64,000 bases of DNA from Atherinomorus stipes (Eukaryota > Chordata > Actinopteri > Atheriniformes > Atherinidae). The stretch is taken from positions 248,001 through 312,000 of the forward strand of contig JALJCO010009114.1 in assembly GCA_023101725.1 (NCBI GenBank), written 5' to 3'. The notes under the pieces were generated by a model. It worked only from the letters and a program-made list of their open reading frames with translations. It searched no databases and was not told the origin of the DNA. The position numbers were made by a program, and so were the translations under genes. This document shows positions 46,873 through 57,840 of the stretch, piece by piece (position 1 is the first letter of the stretch; the number at the start of each line of letters is the position of its first letter).

Positions 46873-49800
46873 CAGGTGATGGACAGAGAAAATAAGGTGA
46901 TTGACTGATTGTAAATTAGAGGAAGTGGGAGTGGTTTGCTGTGAAAAGGTGAATGTGAGAGCGAATGAAAGAATAAAAGCTACTTTTTGGGGAAAGCAGA
47001 GAACTCAAGCTGAATCATAGTTCAGTTCCAGGCGAGCAGTAGAAGTTGGGCCACTGCAAGAAGTGGATAGAGAGATCATGTGTCTCTTCTTCTGTGATGA
47101 GGTGCTGTGTGAGCAGGAAATAGGGGTTTGTCGGTCAGCCAAACTTCTTTACTCGCAGTAACCCCAATTCACAATATTATTACTGTGAAGGTCAGACTGA
47201 GAACAAACACAGAATGAAGGAAGAGTGGGGCAGGCGACCAGACAATGAGTATCTGAAAGGGCCAGAGAGAGAAGTAACGAGAGACCAAGTGAGAGGACAT
47301 AGTCTGCGTGGCAAGCAATCCCATTACTTAAGGACAAAAAAAAGAAAAAAGAAAGCCGAGTTAAGAGTGTAATGGTGCAGGTCCATCTCCTTTAACTGGT
47401 TGCAGGTTGTTTTCTGGACCAGAAACGTCCAAGAACAAGAAGCTGTCTCGCCTTGACACGATGAATATACACCCCCTACTTCCACCCTGCTCCCCATGCT
47501 TGCTGCTCTTTACTCCATGTCCTCTCTTTCTGCAGTTTCCAATAGCAACCAGCTGAACTAAAACAGATTTTTGAGTTGACACATTATTATGAAAGACATC
47601 TTTTCTCCCCTCTACTGTATCCACCTCTGTGGATCACTGTAGACGGGCTGCACGTTAGTTCTCTCAGGCTCACTGAGTTTCTCAGAGAGAAAAGAGCTCT
47701 GCGGGTGGAGGGGGAGGGAGAGGGGAGGGCAGACTGTTGCACATGTCTGTTGCCATGGGGATTCTGGCGCAGTGACTATGCAGTAATGCGGCTGCGGGAA
47801 AGGAGGATTTTTTTTTCGCAAGGGAGGATGGGGCAAAAAACAAAACAGAAAAAAAGAAATGTAGTGAGCATGAGCTGGAGCTTCAGTCACCAATTATGTG
47901 CAGGGGGGGGGGGGGGGGGGGGGGCATTTATTTTAGAAAGAGAGTTAGTGAGGATTTACTTAGAGCAAGGTGCTGCCTCTGAGACCTTTGATGTTTTCAT
48001 ACTACCTCACCGTCCACATTAAATTAAGGCCACCACACAAGTGGTTAGGAGAAAAATCCATTTCAATAAGGGGGAGACAATGGAGAGCTAATGGAGGCTT
48101 CATAATTGCATGTTCCCAAGATAAACGTGTTAATCAAATACAAAGCTTGCATAGAAAACAGTAATTTACTGTTGGAGGAGAGGAGCCTGCGCGGAATATT
48201 GCAGATATAATCACCGGCGCAGACGAATTAATTCTAATTGATGGTAAATAAACTCTGTCTTTAATTTACAAGTTATGAAAGTCAATGTGAAGCTTAAAAA
48301 TGGCTTTTACCCTTTCAGTTTTTTCATGTTAAAGCAAAACTTAAAAAAAACATGTATTTATAGTTTAAAAAAAAGAATCAGGTCCAACTCTGCAGTGAGT
48401 TTTTAATTATTTTGCGTATCAGGGTGACCGGTATTGCGACTGTGAAACTTGAGCTCTTCTGCAAGACTGCATTTTGTCAAATGAGCATCAAGTTAAAAAC
48501 AATGTTTTGATTTTCCAAAAAAAAATCCATTTAGAGTCCCCTCGGTGTCTTGTTAGATCGTATAAGCCGCAGGCAGAATTACTTCAAGTTTTAGAGCCAA
48601 ACAATATTGGAAGTGTGTCGGTGTAAGTTAAATGTGAGCAGAATCAGATATGAGATGTTAAACATATACTTGTCAGTAGCATGTTTAAGCTCTGATGAAG
48701 CAAGCCGAGCACTCATGACAACTTATCTCATTAATACCTAAGTAAATAGAACATATTAAGTCCCACCTCACCATCAAGTCTGTTTGTGCTGAACAGATGA
48801 GTGAACTTCTTTCTCATCTCACTCCCTTGCTAAATTTACCCCGATTCTCTCTTACATGCCATCGGTGCTTTAAAGCTTCAGATTTAACCCTCTGACATTA
48901 GTTAACAAAATAATGTAGAACAGCTGTTACATCAAAAGCCAACATTTGTGAAGTATTACAAAAATTCTACACATATTTTTATCAGTTAACACCAGAGATT
49001 AACAATGACAAATGGCCGTTTTCCTAAGACACACCTAACAGTTTTATCCCATAATGTGTGCCAACTGCTTGGATGTAGTTTATGAGCATATTAAATAAAT
49101 GCAACACGATGTGGGATGTACTGTGCACAATACACATTCAGTAATGTAGTTTAGGCTTGCAGAGATAGTTTTATTAGTTTTCCAACTTTTAAAGACAGTT
49201 TAATGATGGAGGAAGATAAATGCTGGGTTGAAAACTTACCTAATGCAGTCGGGCACCTCACAAGAGGGATAATAAAACACATGGCAAGCCAGCTCATTTA
49301 CTTCACTGAACCGTAGAGTTCAGCAGTAGGAAGGCCGTATTGGTGTTTCACAACCTTTTTTGTTAAAAAAAAAAAAAAGGAGAAATCTCTCATGAAAGCT
49401 CTGCCACTCTTTTCGCTATTTTTGCAACATTTACTTCTGGTTTTTTTCCTGATAAAATGACGTGTTGCTGTGTGACAAAGTGTCCTAAAGCAGTGTGTTC
49501 CTGCCAGGGCCAAAAGCTGCAGGCTGAACAGATATTCAAGATGCCAACTGGGAATTAGGTGGTTCAGATTAGTGCTGCCAGCTTGGTGATTTTGTTGTTA
49601 GATTTAGCTATTTTTCAGACCCCCTCAGCAATTACGAAATAAATTACCAACCTCTCTCTGCTTTCATTTTACTCAGTCAGCGGCCCACAGAAGCAGCAGC
49701 ACCTGTGAGCCGCCTGCACCTGCAGCTGCAGCAGTACGGCCCTGGTGGTGTGGACGGATGGGGAGAAACCGTTTTTCTTGATTTTGATTGTTCATGCAAA

Positions 49801-50119
49801 TAGTGTTGTCATATAAGACGTTTTATCAGAGCAGAGCAGGAGTCTTTAATTGCTTTGCCACAAACTGACTTGTACAGTTTGTTGAACGGAGCATGTTTTA
49901 GTCATGATTTCAGACTTGTTTCACCATCTGACAGCACAAACAGAAAATTTAAGAATGAAAGCAGGTTGATTAGAACAAGTGTTCAAATATTGTGCATGTG
50001 AGGAGACTAATGGAAATGGCAGGCGCAAAGCACAACACAAGTGCAACATGATAATCTTACATAAACAAACATGTTAAAAACATGAGACAATAAAAATTGA
50101 GCTATATTTTAAGCATTTT
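46873..50119. other. No gene recognised
   Basis: Includes the G-run at 47903-47924, and frames around it (47576-48022) that are glycine- or proline-rich artefacts. 48030-48290 is repeat-free, with AATTAATTCTAATTGATGG-type words, and is a weak conserved-noncoding candidate. Poly-A runs at 47335-47350 and 49366-49378. Confidence 0.45.
47903..47924 (+). repeat. (G)22 homopolymer
   Basis: 22 consecutive G. Such runs can form G-quadruplexes and are prone to sequencing and assembly length errors. Confidence 0.97.
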
Positions 50120-50726
50120 TTCACGGGCAACTGAACCAAAAAGGTCCATAAAAGTCCACAAAAACTTGTCAATATTCCTCCATACTGCTCGTCCAATGTA
50201 ATCCAAGTGTCCTGAGTGGGTGGCGTCCATAATGTACTCCAAACAACATCATTTGGTATATTTTTATAGCCTCAACAGTAGTACATATAGCTGCCGCAAA
50301 GCGCGCCCCTGCGAGTACATGACACGACAGAAGCTGCAGCGTTCAGCGCCTACTCTGCCAACAATGCAAGCGTAGAAGAAGAAATTCTCTGTTTACATTG
50401 TGCTAAGAGTGAACGAGCAGTGGACAAACTGGGACAAACTGGGACAAGAGGGGCTGGCTATTGATTTAAAACAAAGAAAGAAAAGGAGAACACACGATCT
50501 CGTCTGCAGCGGCATCCGTAGTGTTGTGAACTCGCAGGGGCGCGCTTCACGGCAGCTACATGTGCTACTGTTTAGGCTATAAAAATATAATAAATTATGT
50601 CGTTTTGAGTAAATTATGGACGCTACCCACTCAGGGCACTTGGATTACATTGGACGAGCAGTATGGAGGAATATTGCCAAGTTTTTGTGGACTTTTATAG
50701 ACCTTTTAGGTTCAGTTGCTGGTGAA
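50120..50726. mobile_element. MITE with ~190-bp terminal inverted repeats
   Basis: Left TTCACGGGCAACTGAACCAA, right inverted TTCACCAGCAACTGAACCTA, with near-identity continuing through AAAGTCCACAAAAACTTG, ATTCCTCCATACTGCTCGTC, CAATGTAATCCAAGTG, CTGAGTGGGT and TATAGCCT to about position 190. The short centre (50313-50532) is GC-richer with CGCGCCCCTGCGAG, also repeated inverted. No target duplication could be fixed, so its superfamily is open. The frame inside (50400-50582) has no recognisable motif. Confidence 0.85.
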
Positions 50727-51293
50727 CTCCATTAGATGAAAGTCTGTGGATGAAGCGTCATACACTTCTTGTGCTGCATTTTGGGTCGGGCACGGTGCGT
50801 TCTGAGCGTTTTGGCGTTGACGTATGTCTCAGTGTCTCAATATGTCTCAGCACCGTGACGCAAAGACATTTTTTGACAGGATGGAAAATACCGAGGAGGC
50901 CACAGGGAATCTCTCCACTCCATGGAGACAGAGGAGGTTAAATTGTGATCAGTGTCCAGTCCAGGTTTTTGAATGGCGGGTTGATGACCTAATGTACCAA
51001 TAAGATTTAATATGGTTACAATGCCGTCCCGATACGGGACCGCAGGGCGCTAAACTGGGCCGGATCAGACAAAAGCTGAAAGCGCCCATCGTTGGCGCGC
51101 AGTTCCTGGAGCAAATGGTGAAACTAACTAAACTCAGAACACCTCTAAACAGTCTGTTGAATCCACACACGGTGCAGAAATGCCCAATGACATTGTTCTC
51201 TGGCCTTGTTAAGCAAATAAAGCCAATCAGCTGCTCAGTTTCATCCGCCATCATACAAAGACACAAAGGAAAACAACCGGGTCCGCCACCACA
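50727..51293. other. No gene recognised
   Basis: Moderately GC-rich noncoding sequence, possibly older transposon material (GGCGTTGACGTATGTCTCAG and a CTTGACGTATGTGACGCAC at 51516 share a word). A 179-codon minus frame across 50949-51488 runs partly through the hAT MITE and is not credible as a gene. Confidence 0.4.
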
Positions 51294-51301
51294 CTCTAGA
51301 T

Positions 51302-51504
51302 CAGAGATCACTAACTTCAGACCTCTTGTGCCAGTGTCTGGAAGGTTATCAAATTCACCCAGTGCCAACACACCTGACCCAAATTGATGAGTCATTGTGC
51401 CAAACTTTATTGGCTGTCGGACCCATTTAATTTGAGTCAGGTGTGTTGGAGCACGGAAATGTTGAAAACCTTCCGGACACTGGCCCAAGAGGTCCGGATC
51501 TCTG
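51302..51504. mobile_element. hAT MITE with CTCTAGAT duplication
   Basis: Ends CAGAGATCACTAACTTCAG and inverted CAGAGATCCGGACCTCTTGG. ACCTCTTG, GCCAGTGTCTGGAAGGTT, AACACACCTGAC and TGGGTC-type words pair across the 203 bp unit. CTCTAGAT is duplicated perfectly on both sides (51294-51301, 51505-51512) and matches the NTCTAGAN target preference of Charlie-type hAT elements. Confidence 0.93.
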
Positions 51505-51879
51505 CTCTAGATGCTCTTGACGTATGTGACGCACATCAACAGCATTTTGGTCGCTGAATATCAGCATCAAACTTTGGGCATCAAGTGTGTTTTTGCCACC
51601 AACATGTTCTGTCAGTGGAAAATGTTCAAATATAAAATGTAAAAGTCATATTAAAAATTCTACCAAAACATAATGTGCAATAACCTGCATTAAACCACTG
51701 AAAATTACCAAAACATCATCATCATCACTAACAGTAGCAGCATCATCATGACATCTGATTGGCTCTCACCATCATATGACACAGAAGCTAGAATCTGGCT
51801 GCTTTCACACATTATTTCATCCCCTAAAATTCTCAGAAGTGGAAACAAATTGCATGTTTTGTATCTGTACAGTGGTATT

Positions 51880-51965
51880 GCGATACTCAAAAAAGCATTG
51901 ATGCCGATATTTTGTCTGGCTGGTATCGGAGTATCCACTCCAGCGTATCGGTATGCCCGTCCCCA
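51880..51965. mobile_element. Possible hAT end fragment
   Basis: GTATCGGAGTATCCACTCC and GCGTATCGGTATGCCCGTCC resemble the right end of fish hAT families with GTATCGG subterminal repeats and a GGGACGGGCAT terminus. No matching left end is seen. Confidence 0.35.
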
Positions 51966-54655
51966 AGAGAGAGCTCAGAGACAAGACAGGATGTAAGATG
52001 GATCCTGAATTGGTCTAACCCCCTATCACTGAGAAAATCTGCCATAGTTCAATGTGCACCAGAGGCAAAACTTTAAGCACTAACAAATCATTATTGGATT
52101 CTTTTATAGAGGTTGACTTAAATGGACTCAGCATTTCTTTCTTTCTGGGTGCCTTTTTTAACCTAAGAAGTGGAGGAGAAACATATTTATGTGACAGTAA
52201 TGAAAACAAGGAGTTTAGGGCAACAAGAAAGTTGCAGGAAGAAAAAGAGAGACTGCACCAACACACTGCTGTATCTCTACATAGAAAGTTGTTCACTGCA
52301 ATATTAAAGTTTGAAATATTGTATAAAGGAACTTTAATATGAAAATATAATAAAGCAAATTATTATTAAATATTACCAACGCAGACATGTGCACATTGCA
52401 TTTTGATGATGCACTCAGTCAAGAAAGAACCAGTTTCTATTTCATGTGCTGCACGTTTGTGGAATCCATATCACTCAATCACACGACTTGCACTTAAGAG
52501 CAGCACTTACATACATTCAGATTCATTTTCACCACTGCATTTCAAGTGTGCATTTAATGCTCATTTCTCAGAGAAGTAATTGGCAGTATTGCAAAGAAAA
52601 ATGATATCTGTGCAGCCTACAGATGGCATCCACTTTAAAACCAGCTTTTCTGCTCTGTTTAACAGCTACATTTGTGCATGTGGTTAGCCACGTTGTTATG
52701 ACGCATATGATAAAACCACAGCAAACTTTTTTTGATCCATGACCTTTGCTGCATGTCATTTCACTTTACCCTCCTTCCATGTTACATCTGCATCTATGCA
52801 TGCATTTTGAAGTTAAGACCAAAGCATGATAAATGCATAAAAGTTGGAAATAGTGGGTAGAAAAATGTACTTTGCACTTACTTTGCTTGTTATTGAATTC
52901 CATCATGTGTTTTATCCATTCACAGGCCTCGGGTTAGCCTGGCCCTTTTAACAAAAAGCATCATGTCTCAGTGGGATGGTTGAGATGTGCGTTGCAGTCA
53001 TGCAGCAACTTGAAAACTTCATAGCTGAAGTCCTTGTAATGCAAACTCGCATTGAAAGTAAGTCAGAAATGAACATGTTTTATCATCAAGAGCATCTACC
53101 TTTGTTTCATGAAGGCTCCTATAACTTATGAGATTATCTCAATAATTTAGATTGAATCATGTTTTATTTACAAAGCACCTTTCATACAGAAGTAGTGCAA
53201 AGTGTTTGACATAATAAAAACAACAGCAAAAACAGTTTCTGAATACAAATACACACACACATATACACACATAAATGTAGGTACAAGAACACACACTTGA
53301 ACACATTCTTGTTCACACACATTCAGTCACACTCACATAATTACATCCACCCCACCCCTCTGCACAACACAAACCCGAACATCTAGTCCCGATTTACTAA
53401 GATCTCAAATAAAGAACATTCATTTGCGTGCAGCGCAGATAGATTGCGGGCATTGTGTCTTTGTGGTTTGCAGGTGATCAAAGATTGCTCATGCAATTAA
53501 TAACCGGTGCAGACAGCAGTTTTTAAATGAGGATTTTGCGTGCGTCATTGCTTTGCCATGGAAAGTTGGAGAGTATGTTGTAAAGGGAAAATAACATTTG
53601 ACCAGGAGGAGATAGATATTAGTTAAGGATATTTAATATAAAAAGGAAAATAATATAACAGTTATCCCTGCAGTGGACATGGATAAAATGTTGCTGTATC
53701 CGTCTGTAGCCTTGAAGATGGTCTGACATCTATGGCGCATTAGGTGCGCTCTGTGACACAATGCCAACGGCTCCCAAGTGCAGCAGGTCTGGAGAGAACG
53801 AAAACACCGAGCATATCCAAGTTAATACTGTGACATTGGCAATAACCTCCAATGCTGCAGTCCTGCAGCATCGGGTTGTTGCCCCTCATCCAGACGCTGC
53901 AGCCATTTGCGCGTAAAGCTGCCAGTCTGCTTTGCAGACGTGCTAAAAATTGGCACAAAAACAGGCTTCGAAATCCATTTTATGGTAGATGAATCACATT
54001 ACATCTACAAAGCTGATTTATTTGCATATTATTCTCTCATTATTTTTCCCATTCCAGCAGAAACGAGCCAGCCCACCAATAATCACAGAGGGAGTCACCG
54101 GAACCACCCAGATCAGGGCAGGCTGGGGTCCACACCACAGCAGAGCCACAGTGCAGGACCCCCTCAAACCACCCAGATCGGGCTGATTCCCACAGCAACA
54201 GCTTTGCCGGATGAGTTGGCATAGCCCCCCCAGCATGAAGGAGCACTGCGAGGAATACACTGGAGTTAAAAATAAAAAACAAAACACATATGGACAAAAA
54301 AAAGAGACAGCAGAGAATAAACGAGTACATGAAAGTTTAAAAATGTATATAAAGAGTTTGACATTTAAAATCAACATTCTGCTTCATCAGCAGTGTGAGC
54401 GTTTGATCAAGCATGATTGGCAGGGACCTGACAACTCGTGCCAACAAGCCCACAGCTGTCAACACACTTCGATTAAAGGGCTGCTGGAAATGAATTCAGG
54501 TTGCTGCAAAAAAAAAAGAAGTCCTGCCTTTTCGTGTGAGCACATCCACCTCCAAACCAATCAATAATTATGAACTGGTAATAATGAGCTATTTATACGG
54601 CACTTTTCTTACTTTTCTTTCTGCATTTTTTATACAAGACTTTAAAGCTCCCACC
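51966..54655. other. No gene recognised
   Basis: Mostly AT-rich. A (CA)-rich stretch is at 53250-53340. 53395-54000 has GC-richer sequence with GATTTACTAAGATC at its left and several palindromic hexamers, possibly an old Harbinger-like element, but no right end could be fixed. 54056-54240 is C- and A-rich with CACCCAGATC repeated, of unknown origin. Confidence 0.4.
53150..53240 (-). mobile_element. LINE tail-like fragment
   Basis: TTTATTTACAAAGCACCTTT, CATACAG, GTGCAAAGTGTTTGACATAA: the usual words of a fish retroposon 3' end. Orientation judged from the leading TTTATTT. Confidence 0.5.
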
Positions 54656-54663
54656 ATCTACAC

Positions 54664-54876
54664 CAGGGGTGTCAAAGTGATTCCTGAAAGGGCCGTGTGG
54701 CTGCTGGTTTTCTTTCCAACCAAGCAGTAACACACCAGACTCTACTCAGCTCATCAAGTGAATCCAGTCTTAACTTGAAGACTTGATGGGATGAGTGGAG
54801 TCTGGTCTGTGACTGCGTGGTTGGAAAGAAAACCAGCAGCCACACGGCCCTTTCAGGAATCACTTTGACATCCCTG
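54664..54876. mobile_element. hAT MITE with ATCTACAC duplication
   Basis: A 213 bp palindromic unit. The left CAGGGGTGTCAAAGTGATTC and the inverted right CAGGGATGTCAAAGTGATTC differ at one base, and near-identity of the arms continues for about 60 bases through GGGCCGTGTGGCTGCTGG and TTTTCTTTCCAACCA. ATCTACAC is a perfect direct repeat at 54656-54663 and 54877-54884. The high arm identity suggests a young insertion. Confidence 0.95.
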
Positions 54877-54884
54877 ATCTACAC

Positions 54885-55290
54885 TGTATGATATTTTTAA
54901 AAGATTGAGAGACTCAGGAGGAATCTCTGTGCGCAAGTGGACGGGACAAAAGGTCAAAATTGATAGCTCCTGATCTTTGGGCCCTCAAGCATTGAAACAG
55001 GCAGAATTCTTAGCTGAGAATCACTGCATGGACTCAGAAACTTCCAGAAATCTCTGTGAGGACAGTTAACTGTTCAATTTACAGAATGTAAGTTTACACA
55101 GAGGAAGCCAAATATGAAGACAATACAGACACAACCCAGTCCTATCTGAGCCAAAGTGGAACTGATCTGTGGTCAGATAAGCTTTCAGCTTCTTTTTGGA
55201 AACCACAGACACCATGTCCTTCAGACTAAAGAGTGAAGATACCATTCAGTTTGTTATCAGCCGATAGCCCAAAAGCCTGCGCCCCCGATG
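54885..55290. other. No gene recognised
   Basis: Ordinary noncoding DNA between two hAT insertions. Confidence 0.5.
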
Positions 55291-55298
55291 GTCTGGTG

Positions 55299-56413
55299 CA
55301 GGGGTCCGCAACTAAGTTTGGTCTGGGGCCAAATTTTTTCCAGACAAACTGAAGGCAGGCCAAAGTTACCATGCAAAATAGCCTACTTGTATGATACTTT
55401 TGCAAAAACGTAATTGAGTTAACTTATTTGTTTAAAATCTATTGCAGTGGCACACAGAGCTATAGTTTTTTTTTTTTTTACTCTTTTTCTAACATGAGCC
55501 ATTTAAGTTTCTGCTTTAAGCCAAATGCTCTGAAGTCAAGCAGATGTGCTTTATTTGATCAATATTTTGCCAGTCAACATCCTAAATGCTCTTAAATCTG
55601 TGTGAAATTGTTTGCAGATATTAGCCGCGACATAATCAATGAAGGAAATAAATAAGTTTATCTCCAAAGGGAAAATCGTGTAATGTTATTTGTAAATGTG
55701 TCCAAACACAAGAGTTTATTTTTATTAATAGGCTATATATTAAACATATTGTTGGATCTAGTATGCTTTATTGGAGCCTGCAGTAGGTAGAGGAGAAACT
55801 GTCACGTTTAACCTGGTCTAGCTGCATTTATAAGGCGGAGGATGCTGTGAACTAAACACTGCATACGGCAGCGTTCAGCAACAACAAACCCGGTATTCTC
55901 CTCGTCTTTCTCTCTGGTCTTTTTGATCCTCAAGCAACAATTCTGTGAGTGTAACTGCACGGCTCCACATCGTTTAAAACTCCAACTGATCAGCTGTTAA
56001 ACTTCGCTGCTTCCACCTCCAAACGAGTCCGTTAACTCTCCATTTTACCCGCTGAGGTGAAGCAGGTACGGGACTCTGCTGCAACTATGCTGTGTGTGTT
56101 TAGGGGTGAAGCTGCAGCAAAACATTCAGTGAAAGAGTTTCCTCTCACTTCTACCTTTCTCTGCTCCCGACATCTCCCCCCTGCTCTCCCCCACCCTCTC
56201 CCTTAGACATCATCATGTCTGCGCAGTGAGACAGAACTGGACAAACACAGACAGTTTTTTCTCTCCCTCACTTGTCCTGTCCAGCATTGTAGCAGCAGAA
56301 TGATCGTCTGGCTGCTTCGTTGTGTTAAACAGAAGAGTCAACTTTTTAAGAAAGCCGTGATGATCTGGAGGGCCTGATATTTTTGGCGGCGGGCCGCCAG
56401 TTGCCGGCCGCTG
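55299..56413. mobile_element. hAT element, 1.1 kb non-autonomous
   Basis: Left CAGGGGTCCGCAACTAAGTT, right inverted CAGCGGCCGGCAACTGGCGG. The flanks GTCTGGTG (55291-55298) and GTCTGGGG (56414-56421) form an 8-bp duplication with one change. The left subterminal GGGGCCAAATTTTTTCC and the right GGCGGGCCGCC are typical of fish hATs. The middle has an AT-rich part and a GC-richer part (55900-56300), with no transposase frame. Confidence 0.75.
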
Positions 56414-56946
56414 GTCTGGGGTCACATTGATGTCTAAGGCGTTGGCAGATGTGAAGCTCCATGACTGCTGAAAGTACATGGAAATTAGAACAACATCTGC
56501 TCCCATCCAGGCAATGTCTCTTTTAGAGAATGCCTTGCAGATTTCTGCAAAACAATGCTAAACCACACACTGCATCCATGAACTGGCCTGCTTGCAGTAC
56601 AGACCAGTACTGGAGACAAGATGGCGCCGAAAGTGGGTGAAACTTCGCAGGCTTAAAGCACTATACAAGTAAAGTTGACTTGACTTTTCACCAATAGAAA
56701 ACATTTGTAGCATCATGGAGGCACAAAATCCAGCAACAGAAATCCAGAACTGTTGAGCAGCTAGAATCCTGCATCAGACCAGAGTGGGACATCAATCTCT
56801 CCTGAAACTCAGCTGGTCTCCTCAATTTCCAGATGTTCACAGACAGAAGAAGAAAGGATCCCACACAACAGCAAACATCACGCTCTTCTATCAGCAGTCA
56901 TCAAATTCAAAATGAGATCAAATTCTCAATCAAATGGTCAAATGTC
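56414..56946. other. No gene; small retroposon-tail fragment
   Basis: At about 56650-56690, TTAAAGCACTATACAAGTAA followed by AGTTGACTTGAC resembles a LINE tail with a TTGACT repeat. Otherwise nothing is supported. Confidence 0.4.
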
Positions 56947-56950
56947 TTAA

Positions 56951-57836
56951 AGGGGAAGTTCAGGATTTTTGATATAGGGCCTCATTTACAAGTGAGCCAG
57001 GGTCCTACTGATCACTGAAAATGGTTTCAACATATTTCATTCCATTATTCTAGTTCCAGGAGGTTGCCAATGCTAATGCTAATGTGAGTCAATAGGAATC
57101 TGCTAGCCTGTCATTAAAAACAATCTTATCCACTCCACAGAACATCCGAGGCAAACCAGTAAGCCTTTCTGTGTAAATGCCATGTTAAACTAGTAAACTC
57201 TTGTGTTAAACAAGTAAAACTAGCCTTGTATTACAAATTTTGCATTACATATTGAGGAACTAGTTTCTTACCAGCTGCAAAATTATATACTTTGCTTCCA
57301 GGTGGCAGTGTTACTACCTTTTGTCAGTGTATTCCGGTTCATAGAGACATGGTGACAGTTTGATGAAAAAACTTAGAAATCGCCTTTAAACTCCTCGGAG
57401 GATAAAATATCCTCATACCTTTCAGACGTAGTCGTGTTTTGACTGTGTATTTGTATAATCAGATTCCTTCATGCACGTAGCAACAGATGATCACTCCGCT
57501 GCCAAATACAGGAAGTAAAACTGTAAAATGTCTCAGCAGCAACAATCAAAATGCAATAAAATGTAGGTTAGTTTGATTTGTAACATTCTGTTAAGACGGC
57601 ATTTAAACAGATAGTCTGAAGTTAGAAATGATTTGCCTCGGATGCTCTATGGAGTGGTTAAGATTGGTTTTAATGACAGGCTAGCAGATTCCTATTGACT
57701 TACACTAGCATTAGCATCGGCGACCTCCTGGAACTAGAATAACGGAATGAAATATGTTGAAACTGTCTCCAGTGATAAGTAGTATCCTGGCTCACTCGCA
57801 AATGAGGCCCTATGTCAAAAATCCTGAACTTCCCCT
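56951..57836. mobile_element. TTAA-target element with ~190-bp inverted arms
   Basis: Left AGGGGAAGTTCAGGATTTTT, exactly inverted on the right, with TTAA at 56947-56950 and 57837-57840. The arms pair through ATAGGGCCTCATTT, GAGCCAGG, ATATTTCATTCC, GGAACTAGAAT-type, AATAGGAATCTGCTAGCCTG and CACTCCA. AGGGG ends with TTAA fit the RRGRR-ended Kolobok pattern, although piggyBac shares the target. The 886 bp element has a unique middle without a coding frame. Confidence 0.88.
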
Positions 57837-57840
57837 TTAA

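Noticed and set aside
47576..48022. 148-codon plus frame
   Set aside because: It runs through the 22-base G run and low-complexity flanks. The glycine stretch is an artefact, and no start, splice or family support exists.
50949..51488. 179-codon minus frame
   Set aside because: Its first third is the hAT MITE at 51302-51504 read through. The remainder has no recognisable domain and lies in transposon-like DNA.
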